Of a stretch of DNA of 64,000 bases, positions 28,004-36,958 are shown in pieces. Origin of the DNA: Rhizobium sp. CF080 (lineage in GTDB: Bacteria > Pseudomonadota > Alphaproteobacteria > Rhizobiales > Rhizobiaceae); assembly GCF_000282095.2 (NCBI RefSeq), contig NZ_AKKC02000015.1, positions 581,070-645,069 on the forward strand. Reading direction: 5' to 3'. The position numbers were made by a program, and so were the translations under genes. How positions within the stretch are numbered: the stretch's first letter is position 1; each line of letters begins with the position of its first letter. Under the pieces are notes generated by a model. It saw nothing but the letters and a program-made list of their open reading frames with translations. It was not told the DNA's origin and made no database searches.

Positions 28004-29270
28004 CGAGATTCGCCAGGATCTCGTTCTCGGTAATGTCCTGATAACCCATGCCCGCCGCCTCGAACCGTTCGATCAGGCCGGCGAAATTCTCCGGTCTTGC
28101 GGTTTCGATGCCGATCAGGATCGAGCCGAAATTGCGGGCCGATTTCTTCAGGTATTCGAAGCGGGCGATATCGTCTTCCGGTCCTAAGAGATTGAGGAAA
28201 TCGCGCAACGCGCCGGGGCGCTGGGCAAGCCGCAGCACGAAGTATTTCTTGAGACCGGAATAGCGCATGGCGCGTTCCTTGACGTCGGGCAGGCGTTCGA
28301 AATCGAAATTGCCGCCCGAGACGACGCAGACCACCGTCTTGCCGCCGAGCTTTTCGCGTCCCAGCCTATCGAGCGCGGTGATCGACAGGGCACCGGCCGG
28401 TTCCAGCACGACACCTTCGACGTTCAGCATCTCGGTGATCGTCACGCAGATGGCGTTTTCCGGCACCAGCAGAACCTGATCCGGCGAAAAGCCCTTCAAA
28501 GCCTCGAAATTAAGGTCGCCGATCCGCGCCACGGCAGCACCGTCGACGAAATTGTCGAGCTTGGCGAGCGTGACCGGCTCGCCCGCCTCGAGGCTCTTCT
28601 TCAGGCTCGGCGCGCCTTCAGGCTCGGTGAAGAGAAAGTCTTCCCGCTTGACGATGTCCTTCAGGTAGCCGGTCGTGCCCGACGAAAGGCCGCCGCCGCC
28701 GACCGGCAGGATGACCAGATCGGGCGTCACGCCTTCCGGCAGTTGTTCGAGCAGCTCGGCCGCGACGGTCGCCTGGCCTTCGATGATGTCGGCGTCATCG
28801 AAGGGCGGCACCATGACGCCGCCGATCTCTTCCACATGGGCGCGGGCCGCCGCATAGCACTGGTCGAAAATGTCGCCGATCAGCCGGATGGTGATGAACT
28901 GGCCGCCGAACATCCGGGTCTTGTCGATCTTCTGCTGCGGCGTCGTCACCGGCATGAAGACCACGCCCGGCACTTCGAAATGGCGGCAGACGAAGGCAAA
29001 ACCCTGCGCGTGATTGCCGGCCGAGGCGCAGACAAAGGTCTTGCCCTTGGCGCCTGACGCGATCGCCTTGCGCAGGAAGTTGAAGGCGCCGCGGATCTTG
29101 TAGGAGCGGACCGGCGACAGGTCCTCGCGTTTCAGCCAGATCTCGGCGCCGTAGCGGCGGCTCAGGTGCTCGTTCATCTGCAGCGGCGTCTCGGGGAAAA
29201 TCTCCCGCATCGCCACCCTGGCTTCGTCCACGCCTGCTTTGGTCACGCCCGCCTTGGTCACATCGGTCAT
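27996..29270 (-). CDS. ilvA: Threonine ammonia-lyase
   Basis: PLP-dependent threonine dehydratase (424 residues) making 2-oxobutanoate for isoleucine synthesis. The PLP lysine is in SYKIRGAFN, with the substrate loop SAGNHAQG and the glycine-rich GGGGLSSG. The C-terminal ACT-like regulatory region (about 335-424) is the single-domain, shorter type. With ilvD in the same window, two branched-chain genes are present, though 28 kb apart. No leader peptide or attenuator was recognised upstream. Confidence 0.9.
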   Translation of the reverse strand: MTDVTKAGVTKAGVDEARVAMREIFPETPLQMNEHLSRRYGAEIWLKREDLSPVRSYKIRGAFNFLRKAIASGAKGKTFVCASAGNHAQGFAFVCRHFEVPGVVFMPVTTPQQKIDKTRMFGGQFITIRLIGDIFDQCYAAARAHVEEIGGVMVPPFDDADIIEGQATVAAELLEQLPEGVTPDLVILPVGGGGLSSGTTGYLKDIVKREDFLFTEPEGAPSLKKSLEAGEPVTLAKLDNFVDGAAVARIGDLNFEALKGFSPDQVLLVPENAICVTITEMLNVEGVVLEPAGALSITALDRLGREKLGGKTVVCVVSGGNFDFERLPDVKERAMRYSGLKKYFVLRLAQRPGALRDFLNLLGPEDDIARFEYLKKSARNFGSILIGIETARPENFAGLIERFEAAGMGYQDITENEILANLVI

Positions 29271-29362
29271 CCATTGAATTTCAAGAATGGTCCCGCTATG
29301 CCATAGGCTTACGGCTGAGACAAAGCTTCTTTCAGTTGCCGCGAACTTCGGGACAACCCTTT

Positions 29363-30817
29363 TTGAACGCCAATCTTCTCCAGTCGGTCATCTACATGAC
29401 GGCGCTCTGCGCGCTCTACCTGTCGCTCGCCATGTTCCTGCCGGCGATGGTGGACCTTTATTACGGGCACCGCGACTGGCAGGTTTTCGCGATGTCCGGC
29501 TTCATGGTCGGGGGGCTTGCGGCGGCAGCGGCGCTGGCGACCCATGGCCCACCGCCGGTCTTCAACAAGCGGCTGGGTTTCCTGCTGGTCAACGTGTTGT
29601 GGGCGATGTTTTCTGTAGTGGGCGCGATCCCGCTCTTCCTTGCGGAACACGAACTCTCGTTTGCACAAGCGCTGTTCGAGTCGATCTCCGGCATCACCAC
29701 CACCGGTTCGACGGTGATCGTCGGGCTGGACACCATGCCGCCCGGCATCCTGCTCTGGCGTTCGCTGCTCACCTGGCTCGGCGGCATCGGCATCGTCGGT
29801 CTCGGCCTGTTCGTCCTGCCGTTCCTGAAAGTCGGCGGCGCCTCGATCTTCAAGCTTGAATCGTCGGAGACCAACGACAAACCGTTCGCCCGGCTTGCGA
29901 GCTTCACCCGGGCCTTCCTGATCGTCTACGTGCTGCTGACGCTTGCCTGCACCGTCGCATATGATCTCGCCGGCATGGACCATTTCGATGCGCTGAACCA
30001 TGCGATGTCGACGATCGCCACGGCCGGTTTCTCGACCCACGATATGTCGTTTGGCTATTTCGACAACAACGGGCTTCTGGTTGTGGGTACTATCTTTCTG
30101 GCGATCTGCAGCCTGCCGTTTTCGGTGCTGATCCTGCTCGCCGTCCGCGGGCGGCTGGATACGCTGCGCGATCCGCAAATCCTGGTTTTCCTCGGTTATC
30201 TCTGCCTCATCTCGATCGTCGTTGCCGTCTACCACCACCTGAGAAATGGCGTCGAACTGGACGACGCGCTGATCCATTCGTTCTTCAACATCACCTCGAT
30301 CCTGTCGACCGGTGGCTTTGCGAGCGACGACTATACGCTCTGGGGACCGTTCGTGGTGCTCGTCGCCTTCTTCGCCACCTTCGTGGGCGGCTGCTCAGGT
30401 TCGACGGCCGGCGGCATCAAGGCCTATCGTTTCGTGGTGATGGTCAACGTCATCCGCGCCGGGCTGAACAAGCTCATCTATCCGAATGCGATCTATCCCG
30501 TGCGTTACGGCAGCCTGACGGTGGATGCCGAGACGCAGCGTGCGGTCTTCCTGTTCGTCAGCCTCTACATTTTCCTCTGGGTCGTCGGCAGCGTCGGCAT
30601 GGCGCTGTTGGGCTACGACGTCCTGACCGCCACGTCCTCGGTCATCACCGCGCTGTCGAACGTCGGTCCCGGCATCGGCCCGATCGTCGGCCCCGTCGGC
30701 AACTTTTCCACGATCAGCGATCCGGCGCTCTATCTCCTGTCGCTGATGATGCTGCTCGGGCGTCTCGAAATCCTGACCGTGCTGGTCCTGCTGACGCCGG
30801 TTTTCTGGCGGCACTAG
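29363..30817 (+). CDS. trkH: TrkH/KtrB family potassium transporter
   Basis: A polytopic membrane protein of about 484 residues with the four MPM repeats of Trk/Ktr channels. The selectivity-filter regions are visible as SGITTTGSTV, STIATAGFSTH, SILSTGGFAS and TALSNVGPGIG. The start is inferred as TTG 29363 (reading MNANLLQSVIY), as in family members; TTG 29336 is further upstream. Potassium uptake would need a TrkA subunit, not in this window. The last 4 bp overlap a convergent phosphatase gene. Confidence 0.88.
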   Translation: MNANLLQSVIYMTALCALYLSLAMFLPAMVDLYYGHRDWQVFAMSGFMVGGLAAAAALATHGPPPVFNKRLGFLLVNVLWAMFSVVGAIPLFLAEHELSFAQALFESISGITTTGSTVIVGLDTMPPGILLWRSLLTWLGGIGIVGLGLFVLPFLKVGGASIFKLESSETNDKPFARLASFTRAFLIVYVLLTLACTVAYDLAGMDHFDALNHAMSTIATAGFSTHDMSFGYFDNNGLLVVGTIFLAICSLPFSVLILLAVRGRLDTLRDPQILVFLGYLCLISIVVAVYHHLRNGVELDDALIHSFFNITSILSTGGFASDDYTLWGPFVVLVAFFATFVGGCSGSTAGGIKAYRFVVMVNVIRAGLNKLIYPNAIYPVRYGSLTVDAETQRAVFLFVSLYIFLWVVGSVGMALLGYDVLTATSSVITALSNVGPGIGPIVGPVGNFSTISDPALYLLSLMMLLGRLEILTVLVLLTPVFWRH

Positions 30818-31461
30818 CCCGGCACGCGCAGGAATTCGACCGGCCCGCCCGGTTCGTCGTCGTCGAAGACGGCGCAGGTCAGTTCGCCGCCGAACACGCA
30901 GCCGCTGTCGATATTGGTGCGGTTGCCGATCGTCTGCGGATTGCCGGGAAGCGGCGTGTGGCCGTGGCAGAGATGCCGGCCCCAGAATTCTCCGTCCTCG
31001 TCGCTCGCAAATCGCTTCCAGATCAGGTCGCGCTCCCGCTGCCCATCGAGCGGCAGCGTCTCGTCGACGCCGGCATGCACGAAGATCCGGCGCTCGTCGA
31101 CATGGATCAGCGGACGATGCGCGCACCATGACAGCACCTGAGGCGGCACGTAGCCGTCGAAGGAGACCATCGTCTCGCGGCCGCCATTGTCGAGCCAGGT
31201 GATCTCGTCGTGCCCGCGGTTCTGATGCGCGCGGACCATCATGTCCTCATGATTGCCCTTGAGCGCCATCCACCGCCACCCTTCCTTGCGCGGCCCCGCC
31301 ATGACAAGGTCGAGCACGCCCCTGCTCTTCGGCCCACGATCGATATAATCGCCAATGAACACCACGTGCCCGGAAGGCGCATGGTCCTCCACATGCCCGA
31401 GCAGTTCCTTCAACTGCGCCAGGCAGCCGTGGATATCGCCAATGGCAAAGGTAAAGCCCAA
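30814..31461 (-). CDS. Serine/threonine-type metallophosphatase
   Basis: A 215-residue calcineurin-like phosphatase of the bacterial PPP type (lambda phosphatase/PrpA-like). The signature motifs GDIHGC, GDYIDRGP, KGNHE and a C-terminal CHGHTPLP are intact. The start is TTG 31461 with GGAGG 6 bases upstream; no ATG in this frame fits. Likely acts on phosphoproteins or diadenosine polyphosphates. The substrate is unknown. Confidence 0.85.
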   Translation of the reverse strand: MGFTFAIGDIHGCLAQLKELLGHVEDHAPSGHVVFIGDYIDRGPKSRGVLDLVMAGPRKEGWRWMALKGNHEDMMVRAHQNRGHDEITWLDNGGRETMVSFDGYVPPQVLSWCAHRPLIHVDERRIFVHAGVDETLPLDGQRERDLIWKRFASDEDGEFWGRHLCHGHTPLPGNPQTIGNRTNIDSGCVFGGELTCAVFDDDEPGGPVEFLRVPG

Positions 31462-31528
31462 AGCACGCCTCCATCAAAATGGATATCAAACGGTCTTCAT
31501 CGAAAACGGTTGCAGGCAGGGTCTGGTT

Positions 31529-31614
31529 TGGTGCGGACGGCGGGGATCGAACCCGCATGACCAAAGGCCGAGAGATTTTAAGTCTCTTGCGTCTACCAGT
31601 TTCGCCACGTCCGC
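31529..31614 (-). tRNA. tRNA-Leu (anticodon TAA)
   Basis: A complete class II tRNA on the minus strand. A 7-bp acceptor stem GCGGACG/CGTCCGC, D-arm with AACTGGT, anticodon loop CTTAAAA in a GAGA/TCTC stem, a short variable arm, a canonical GGTTCGATCC T-arm and an encoded CCA are all visible. It reads UUA and possibly UUG codons. Confidence 0.95.
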
Positions 31615-31774
31615 ATGGGCGTCCTGTTTCTTGAAGTTGCGGGGCGTCGTCAAGCACCCAAATCGCGGAAGCGGTTCGCCTGTCACGAAAAAGCGTGAAA
31701 GGTCGGATGAGCGCAAGGCCGGCCCGCCCCTTGGCGGTCGCGCCGGTCGCAGAAAAATACCGACGTCTATTCTT

Positions 31775-31786
31775 GACAGATCAGTC
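31775..31786 (+). promoter_or_regulatory. Candidate TetR operator upstream of the TetR gene
   Basis: GACAGATCAGTC, an imperfect palindrome (GAC-N6-GTC), lies 21 bp before the tetR start and immediately after a TT. A similar site precedes the SDR gene. Both resemble the NemR-type box (TAGACCN4-GGTCTA). Confidence 0.5.
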
Positions 31787-31807
31787 CGGAATTTCTATCT
31801 GCAGATC

Positions 31808-32386
31808 ATGGCACGGCAAAAGGAATTCGAGCGGGACACGGTGTTGAAGCGGGCGATCGGGGTTTTTTCCGATCACGGCTTCGAGGGCACGTCCACGGAT
31901 GCGCTCCTGAAGGCCATGGGGATCAGCCGCCAGAGCATGTACGACACGTTCGGCGACAAGTGGGCACTCTATCTGGAGGCCCTGCAACGCTATGTCACCG
32001 AAAGCGTCGCCTCCCAGGTCGCGGTTCTCAACGGAAAAGCCTCTCCGATCAAAGGCGTGGAGGCGCTTCTGGAGAATATGATTCAAACCGCGCTCATAAA
32101 CCCTGCACCCGCGTGCCTTGGCATCAGCGCGGTCTGCGAATTCGGCCATTCGGAGCGCGAGGTGACGCTGGTGACGGAGATTTCCGGCCGCGCCCTGCTC
32201 TCAGCCCTCGAGACACGCATTTCCGAAGCGGTCGGCACCGGCGAGGCGCCCGAGGAGCTCGTACCCGCCGAAGCCGCACAATTCATCCTCGCGACGCTCA
32301 CCGGCATCAAGGTTGCCGCACGCGCCGGAGCTTCCTCCCAGATCCTCCAGGGCATAGCCCGGACCGCGCTTCGAAGCCTTCGCTGA
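31808..32386 (+). CDS. TetR family regulator, upstream of an SDR gene
   Basis: A 192-residue regulator. The N-terminal HTH is seen as RAIGVFSDHGFEGTSTDALLKAMGISRQSMYDTFGDKWALY (cited from its parts, about residues 14-54). A C-terminal domain with a conserved Cys (PACLGISAVCEF) follows, as in redox- or electrophile-sensing members of the NemR/AcuR group. ATG 31808 is chosen since the longer frame would run through the tRNA. Candidate operators precede both this gene and the downstream SDR gene, suggesting control of both. Confidence 0.85.
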   Translation: MARQKEFERDTVLKRAIGVFSDHGFEGTSTDALLKAMGISRQSMYDTFGDKWALYLEALQRYVTESVASQVAVLNGKASPIKGVEALLENMIQTALINPAPACLGISAVCEFGHSEREVTLVTEISGRALLSALETRISEAVGTGEAPEELVPAEAAQFILATLTGIKVAARAGASSQILQGIARTALRSLR

Positions 32387-32426
32387 AGGACATGTCTCCC
32401 ACATCGTTTTCGCATGCCAAATTCTA

Positions 32427-32438
32427 GACTGATCGATC
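32427..32438 (+). promoter_or_regulatory. Candidate TetR operator upstream of the SDR gene
   Basis: GACTGATCGATC, preceded by TA, shares the GACTGATC core with the inverted site at 31775-31786 upstream of tetR. It lies 21 bp before the SDR start. Confidence 0.45.
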
Positions 32439-32458
32439 CAATAAAGAAGGAAGTTTCC

Positions 32459-33211
32459 ATGCCATCCTCCCTCTCGTATTCTCTCGCCGGCAAGGTCGCG
32501 CTCGTCACCGGCGGCTCGCGCGGCATTGGTGCTGCAACCGTCCGCCGCCTCTCGAAAGACGGCGCGGCGGTCGCCTTCACCTATTCCGCTTCCGGGGAAC
32601 AGGCGGCAAAGCTTGCGGCCGAAATCGAGTCGGCCGGCGGCAGGGTGCTGGCGATCCAGGCCGACAGCGCCGATGTCGACGCGGTCAGGGCGGCGGTTGC
32701 GGAAACCGCGAACGCCTTCGGCAGGCTCGACATCCTGGTCAACAATGCCGGCATTCTCGTGCGGGGCCTGGTCGACGACTACGATCTTGCCACGTTTGAC
32801 CGGATGTTCGACGTCAATGTCCGCGCGGCGTTCGTGGCGATCCAGGCCGCCCTGCCGCATATGCAGTCGGGCGGCCGCATCATCACCACCGGCAGCGTGA
32901 CTGCGGAGCGGAGCGGCTTTCCCGGCTCTTCCGTCTACAGCATGACCAAGGGCGCGATCGCCTCGATGACCCGCGGCCTCGCCCGCGATCTTGGTCCCCG
33001 CGGCATCACCGTCAACGCAATCCAGCCGGGGCCGACGGCGACCGACATGAATTCCAGCGAGGAAAGCCGTGCCCTCACCAAACCGCTGATGGCGATCGGC
33101 CGCGTGGGCGAGGACTATGAGGTCGCGAGCCTGGTCGCCTATCTCGCCAGCCCCGAATCGAGCTTCATCACCGGATCGGCGCTCACCATCGACGGCGGCT
33201 ACCTCGCATGA
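32459..33211 (+). CDS. SDR family oxidoreductase
   Basis: A classical short-chain dehydrogenase of 250 residues. The NAD(P)-binding motif TGGSRGIG (about 17-24), NNAG (95-98), catalytic S146, Y160 and K164 (YSMTK) are all present. It is FabG-like in length, but its regulator and separation from fatty-acid genes argue for a detoxification or stress reductase. AAGAAGGAAG at 32444-32452 supports ATG 32459. A strong bidirectional terminator separates it from wrbA. Confidence 0.88.
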   Translation: MPSSLSYSLAGKVALVTGGSRGIGAATVRRLSKDGAAVAFTYSASGEQAAKLAAEIESAGGRVLAIQADSADVDAVRAAVAETANAFGRLDILVNNAGILVRGLVDDYDLATFDRMFDVNVRAAFVAIQAALPHMQSGGRIITTGSVTAERSGFPGSSVYSMTKGAIASMTRGLARDLGPRGITVNAIQPGPTATDMNSSEESRALTKPLMAIGRVGEDYEVASLVAYLASPESSFITGSALTIDGGYLA

Positions 33212-33215
33212 CGTA

Positions 33216-33247
33216 AAAGGGCGCGGAGATTTCTCGCCGCGCCCTTT
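33216..33247. terminator. Bidirectional terminator
   Basis: A perfect 11-bp stem AAAGGGCGCGG/CCGCGCCCTTT with a 10-base loop gives T-rich ends in both directions. It serves the convergent SDR and wrbA genes. Confidence 0.8.
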
Positions 33248-33268
33248 CATTCATTCATCTCAATTCAA

Positions 33269-33868
33269 TCAGGCAGCGAGCTTGGCGGCCAGCTTGGCAA
33301 CGTGGGCGCCCTGGAATTTTGCGCCTTCGAGTTCGATCTCGGAAGGCTGGCGCGAACCGTCGCCGTTGGTGATCGTGCTGGCGCCGTAGGGCGAACCGCC
33401 CTTGACTTCTTCGGTGCCCATCTGGCCTGCGAAGGCGTAGGGCAGGCCGGCGACCGCCATGCCCTGGTGCAGGAAGGTCGGGATGAAGCCGAGAATGGTC
33501 GATTCCTGGCCGCCGTGCTGGGTGGCGGACGAGGTGAACATCGAGCCGAGCTTGCCGACCAGCTTGCCCTGCGCCCACAGGCCGCCGGTCTGATCCCAGA
33601 AATTGCGCATCTGCGAAGCGACCGTGCCGAACCGGGTGCCGGCGCCGACGATGATCGCGTCGTATTCGGTCAGTTCCTCGACGGTCGCGACTGGGGCCTG
33701 CTGGTCCATCTTGTAGTAGGAAGCCTTTGCGACCTCGTCCGGAACCAGTTCCGGAACGCGCTTGACCGTCACGTCGGCGCCCGCCGACTTCGCGCCTTCC
33801 GCAACGGCATAGGCCATCTTCTCGATGTGGCCGTAAGCGGAATAATAAAGCACGAGAACCTTTGCCAT
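33269..33868 (-). CDS. wrbA: NAD(P)H:quinone oxidoreductase, WrbA type
   Basis: An FMN flavoprotein of 199 residues making two-electron quinone reductions. It has the YYSAYGHIEKMA phosphate loop, the TRFGTVASQMRNFWDQTGGLW segment, SSATQHGGQESTI and the GLPYAFAGQMG region typical of WrbA. ATG 33868 has GGAG upstream; ATG 33880 is less likely. With azoR it is one of two quinone reductases in the window. Confidence 0.92.
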   Translation of the reverse strand: MAKVLVLYYSAYGHIEKMAYAVAEGAKSAGADVTVKRVPELVPDEVAKASYYKMDQQAPVATVEELTEYDAIIVGAGTRFGTVASQMRNFWDQTGGLWAQGKLVGKLGSMFTSSATQHGGQESTILGFIPTFLHQGMAVAGLPYAFAGQMGTEEVKGGSPYGASTITNGDGSRQPSEIELEGAKFQGAHVAKLAAKLAA

Positions 33869-34116
33869 GATCTTCTCCATTCAATCTCTGATGTGTGAAC
33901 AAGGCCGTCTGCGGCCAGAACCAGGCCCAGATGTAACGGCTTCACAGCTTGGCGACAGCCCCTGTCGGGTCTACGCACTGTTCAGCATTCGGAGACGATA
34001 TTTCGCTTGCGGATCATAAATTCGTAACAGACGCGGTTTCTGCAGCCGTCACCACAAAATCGCTTCTGCCTCGAAAAATTTGGGCTTAGGAGTGTGGCAC
34101 TTACGGAGGAATATCC

Positions 34117-34902
34117 ATGTCTGACGCGTCGCAACCATCCTTAATCGTCACCGCCGCCATGCTCGCCATCGGCGACGAACTTTTGTCCGGCCGGACCAAG
34201 GACAAGAATATCGGCCATCTCGCCGATCTGCTGACGCTTTCTGGCATCGACCTCAAGGAAGTGCGGATCGTCGCCGACGAGGAGGATGCGATCGTCGAGG
34301 CGCTGAATGCGCTGCGCGCGCGCTACGACTACGTCTTCACCTCGGGCGGCATCGGGCCTACCCATGACGACATCACCGCCGATGCGATCTCGAAAGCCTT
34401 CGGCGTGCCCTGCATCCATGATCCCGATGCGATGAAGCTGCTCGCCGACATGTACAAGCGCCGGGAAATGGAATTCACCGAGGCACGCCAGCGCATGGCC
34501 CGCATGCCTGAGGGCTCCAGGCATATCCCGAACCCCGTCTCGACCGCGCCTGGCTTCATCATCGGCAACGTCTATGTGATGGCCGGCGTGCCTCAGGTCT
34601 TTCAGGCGATGGTCGATAACGTGCTGCCGATGCTGCGTTCCGGCGCAAAAATGCTGTCGCGGGCGCTGCCCTGCCCCTATGGCGAAGGCGATATCGGCAC
34701 GCTGCTGTCGGCCGTGCAGAAGGCGCATCCCGAGACCAGCATCGGCTCCTATCCGAAATATGACGGGCAGCGGTTCTCGACCGAAATCGTCGTGCGCGCC
34801 CGCGATCCGCAGGTTCTGGATGCGGCAGCTCAAGCCGTGGCGGAGATGATCGCCAGCATCGACCGAGCCAAGATCGCCACCAATCCGACAGCCGATGCCT
34901 GA
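34117..34902 (+). CDS. CinA-type molybdopterin-binding (MoaB/Mog fold) protein
   Basis: A 261-residue protein corresponding to the N-terminal domain of CinA: GDELLSGRTKDKN, TSGGIGPTHDDIT and MAGVPQVFQAM are characteristic. The C-terminal nicotinamide-nucleotide amidase domain of full CinA is absent, so a role in pyridine nucleotide recycling (ADP-ribose pyrophosphatase part) is possible but unproved. GGAGGAAT supports the start. Confidence 0.85.
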   Translation: MSDASQPSLIVTAAMLAIGDELLSGRTKDKNIGHLADLLTLSGIDLKEVRIVADEEDAIVEALNALRARYDYVFTSGGIGPTHDDITADAISKAFGVPCIHDPDAMKLLADMYKRREMEFTEARQRMARMPEGSRHIPNPVSTAPGFIIGNVYVMAGVPQVFQAMVDNVLPMLRSGAKMLSRALPCPYGEGDIGTLLSAVQKAHPETSIGSYPKYDGQRFSTEIVVRARDPQVLDAAAQAVAEMIASIDRAKIATNPTADA

Positions 34903-34941
34903 CCCGCGTCACTCTGTCTCTCATTGCCGGCGGTGCGCTCC

Positions 34942-34955
34942 TTGACCGGGATCAA
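34942..34955 (+). promoter_or_regulatory. FixK/FnrN-type anaerobox
   Basis: TTGACCGGGATCAA matches the rhizobial FixK/FNR box (TTGAY-N4-RTCAA) and is centred 77 bp before the universal stress protein start. A transcription start about 40 bp downstream would fit class II activation. Confidence 0.65.
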
Positions 34956-35025
34956 GGTGCGACACACGTATTTATCAGACACTGGTTTCCAATCCCGCGG
35001 AACCAGTTGATGAGGAGATACAGCC

Positions 35026-35865
35026 ATGGCCTACAAGACCATTCTCGCCGTTCTCGACACCCCTCAAAACGCCAGGCAGATCACTGATTTCGGCATCGCG
35101 CTCGCCGAACGGTTTTCCGCGCACCTGATCGGCGTGCATGCCGAAACGCTCGCCGCCGTGCCGCTGATCGCGCCGATGGAAATTCCCGATCCCGCCGCCG
35201 TGCAGATCCTCCAGGACGCTGCGCAGAAGGAAACGGCGGAAGTCGAGCGGATCTTCAGGGCACAATCGGCCCGCGAGGGCCTTTCCATCGAATGGCGCAG
35301 CTTCATGTCGTCGGCCGGTTACGGCTCCCATTCGGTGATGGATACCGCCCATGCCGTCGATCTGATCGTCGCCAGCCAGAGCGACCCCGCCCATGCCGAT
35401 CACCGCGCCGATCTGGAAACCTTCCTCTTCGACAGCGGCCGGCCGATGCTGCTCATCCCCTACACGATGAAGGTGCCGCAACCGATCAAGCGAGTGATGA
35501 TCGCCTGGAACGGTTCGCGGGAGGCGGCGCGGGCGACCTTCGATTCGATGCCGTTCCTCAAAGGTGCCGATAGCGTCGAGGTGTTTTGCGTCGATCCGGG
35601 CGACCGCGGCGGCCAGACGCCGGAAATGGCAGGGGCCGAGATCGCTGCCACCCTTGCCCGGCACGGTATCAACGTGACACTGTCGACGCAGGGAAAGAGC
35701 GGCCTCACCGCGGCAGCGGCGATCGAGAACCACCTCTCGGAGGGCAGCGTCGACCTGCTGGTGATGGGCGGTTACGGCCACGCGCGCTGGTGGGAAATGC
35801 TGTTTGGCGGCGTCACCCGCACCCTGCTTGATTCGATGACCGCACTGACTTTGCTTTCCCGCTGA
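35026..35865 (+). CDS. Tandem universal stress protein (UspA family)
   Basis: A 279-residue protein of two Usp domains (about 1-145 and 150-279). The second keeps the nucleotide-binding tail pattern GGYGHARWWEMLFGGVTRTLL; the first is degenerate. GAGGAG precedes ATG 35026. The FixK-type box upstream suggests induction under low oxygen, which is common for rhizobial Usp genes. The protein is cytoplasmic with no enzymatic motif. Confidence 0.88.
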   Translation: MAYKTILAVLDTPQNARQITDFGIALAERFSAHLIGVHAETLAAVPLIAPMEIPDPAAVQILQDAAQKETAEVERIFRAQSAREGLSIEWRSFMSSAGYGSHSVMDTAHAVDLIVASQSDPAHADHRADLETFLFDSGRPMLLIPYTMKVPQPIKRVMIAWNGSREAARATFDSMPFLKGADSVEVFCVDPGDRGGQTPEMAGAEIAATLARHGINVTLSTQGKSGLTAAAAIENHLSEGSVDLLVMGGYGHARWWEMLFGGVTRTLLDSMTALTLLSR

Positions 35866-35943
35866 CAAATCCTTGCGTCAACGGGCGAATTGCCGCTATT
35901 AGCGAGAGCCAACAATATGCTTTCGCTAATGGTGGCCAGCCTC

Positions 35944-36441
35944 ATGTCTCTTCCCGAAAAAGCCTTCCCCGTTTCCTGGGACCAGTTCCACCGCGACGCC
36001 CGCGCGCTTGCCTGGCGTCTCGCCGGCCTTGGCCGGGACTTCCGCGCCATCGTCTGTATCACCCGCGGCGGCCTGGTGCCGGCGGCGATCATTTCCCGCG
36101 AACTCAATATCCGCCTCATCGAGACGGTCTGCATCGCCTCCTACCATGACTACGTCAACCAGGGCGAAATGAACCTGCTCAAGGGAATCACGCCTGAACT
36201 AATGGTCGACGAAGGCGCCGGCGTCCTGGTCATCGACGACCTGACCGATACCGGCAAGACGGCATCGGAAGTGCGCACCATGCTGCCGAAGGCGCATTTC
36301 GCCTGCGTCTACGCAAAACCCACCGGCGTGCCGACCATCGACACTTTTGTGACCGAGGTCAGCCAGGACACCTGGATCTATTTCCCCTGGGACATGGGCT
36401 TCACCTACCAGGAGCCGATCGCCAAGGGCGCCAAGGGCTGA
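35944..36441 (+). CDS. gpt: Xanthine phosphoribosyltransferase
   Basis: A purine salvage enzyme of 165 residues, the usual length, converting xanthine/guanine and PRPP to nucleotides. The PRPP motif is VLVIDDLTDTGKTAS, with ITRGGLVPAAI upstream. ATG 35944 is chosen to match the family length; upstream ATGs at 35890, 35917 and 35929 would add unrelated residues. It is followed by a hairpin. Confidence 0.9.
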   Translation: MSLPEKAFPVSWDQFHRDARALAWRLAGLGRDFRAIVCITRGGLVPAAIISRELNIRLIETVCIASYHDYVNQGEMNLLKGITPELMVDEGAGVLVIDDLTDTGKTASEVRTMLPKAHFACVYAKPTGVPTIDTFVTEVSQDTWIYFPWDMGFTYQEPIAKGAKG

Positions 36442-36482
36442 TTCTTTCCAGCCCCCTTCCAAAAATCTCGGTCCTTGTCACC

Positions 36483-36512
36483 AGCCCGCGCAGTTAAAAA
36501 CCGGCGCGGGCT
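36483..36512 (+). terminator. Hairpin downstream of gpt
   Basis: A 9-bp stem AGCCCGCGC/GCGCGGGCT with a 12-base A-rich loop lies 42 bp after the gpt stop. There is no good T tract. Confidence 0.45.
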
Positions 36513-36696
36513 CGTCTATTAGTGGTAGGTGCAAATTCGCAATACGTCTCAATATGGTACGGGCGGTCTTCAAAACCGCGCTGAAGCGGGCTTCTCGTAG
36601 GGTGCGGCGCTCACGAAATATTTCCGGCCCTTCTTGCGCAAGCTTCAAGCCATCCTCGCAACTGCCTGAGATTCCTCGCCTATTTCTCCGTCCCCG

Positions 36697-36705
36697 TTAT
36701 CCACA
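36697..36705 (+). promoter_or_regulatory. DnaA box
   Basis: TTATCCACA is an exact match to the consensus DnaA box. It lies 7 bp before the NrdR-type palindrome at 36712-36731. A single 9-mer can occur by chance. Confidence 0.45.
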
Positions 36706-36711
36706 GCTAAG

Positions 36712-36731
36712 AACCACAATATCTTGTGGTT
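36712..36731 (+). promoter_or_regulatory. NrdR-type palindrome (distal)
   Basis: AACCACAATATCTTGTGGTT is a 20-bp palindrome with one mismatch, close to the NrdR consensus (acaCwATATwGtgt). No partner is seen at the usual 31-32 bp. Confidence 0.5.
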
Positions 36732-36958
36732 ACAAAAGCGTTGCAATCTACGCCTTGACGAATCTCTCGGCTCGTTCGACAGTGTCCCTTACGTTGCGGC
36801 GGCGACTGGACCGGAATTAACGAGGCCGGTTCTTCTTCGAGTTTGACGGGAAAAGACCATGCAGTCCGGCCATGAGGGACGGGCTGCTAGCAGGGTCTCC
36901 GTGCGTCTCGATTTTCCGCTCCGGAACAACGGTTGGGACTGGCGGAAAGATTCTGTTA

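Noticed and set aside
36540..36625. tRNA-Sec (selC)-like anticodon hairpin GCGGT-CTTCAAA-ACCGC followed by a GAAG/CTTC arm
   Set aside because: No 8-bp acceptor stem, D-arm or GGTTCRANNC T-arm could be found around it, so it is treated as chance or a remnant.
36554..36820. 88-residue plus-strand frame in the nrdJ upstream region
   Set aside because: It has no family match, an Arg/Ser-rich composition, and overlaps the DnaA and NrdR-like sites.
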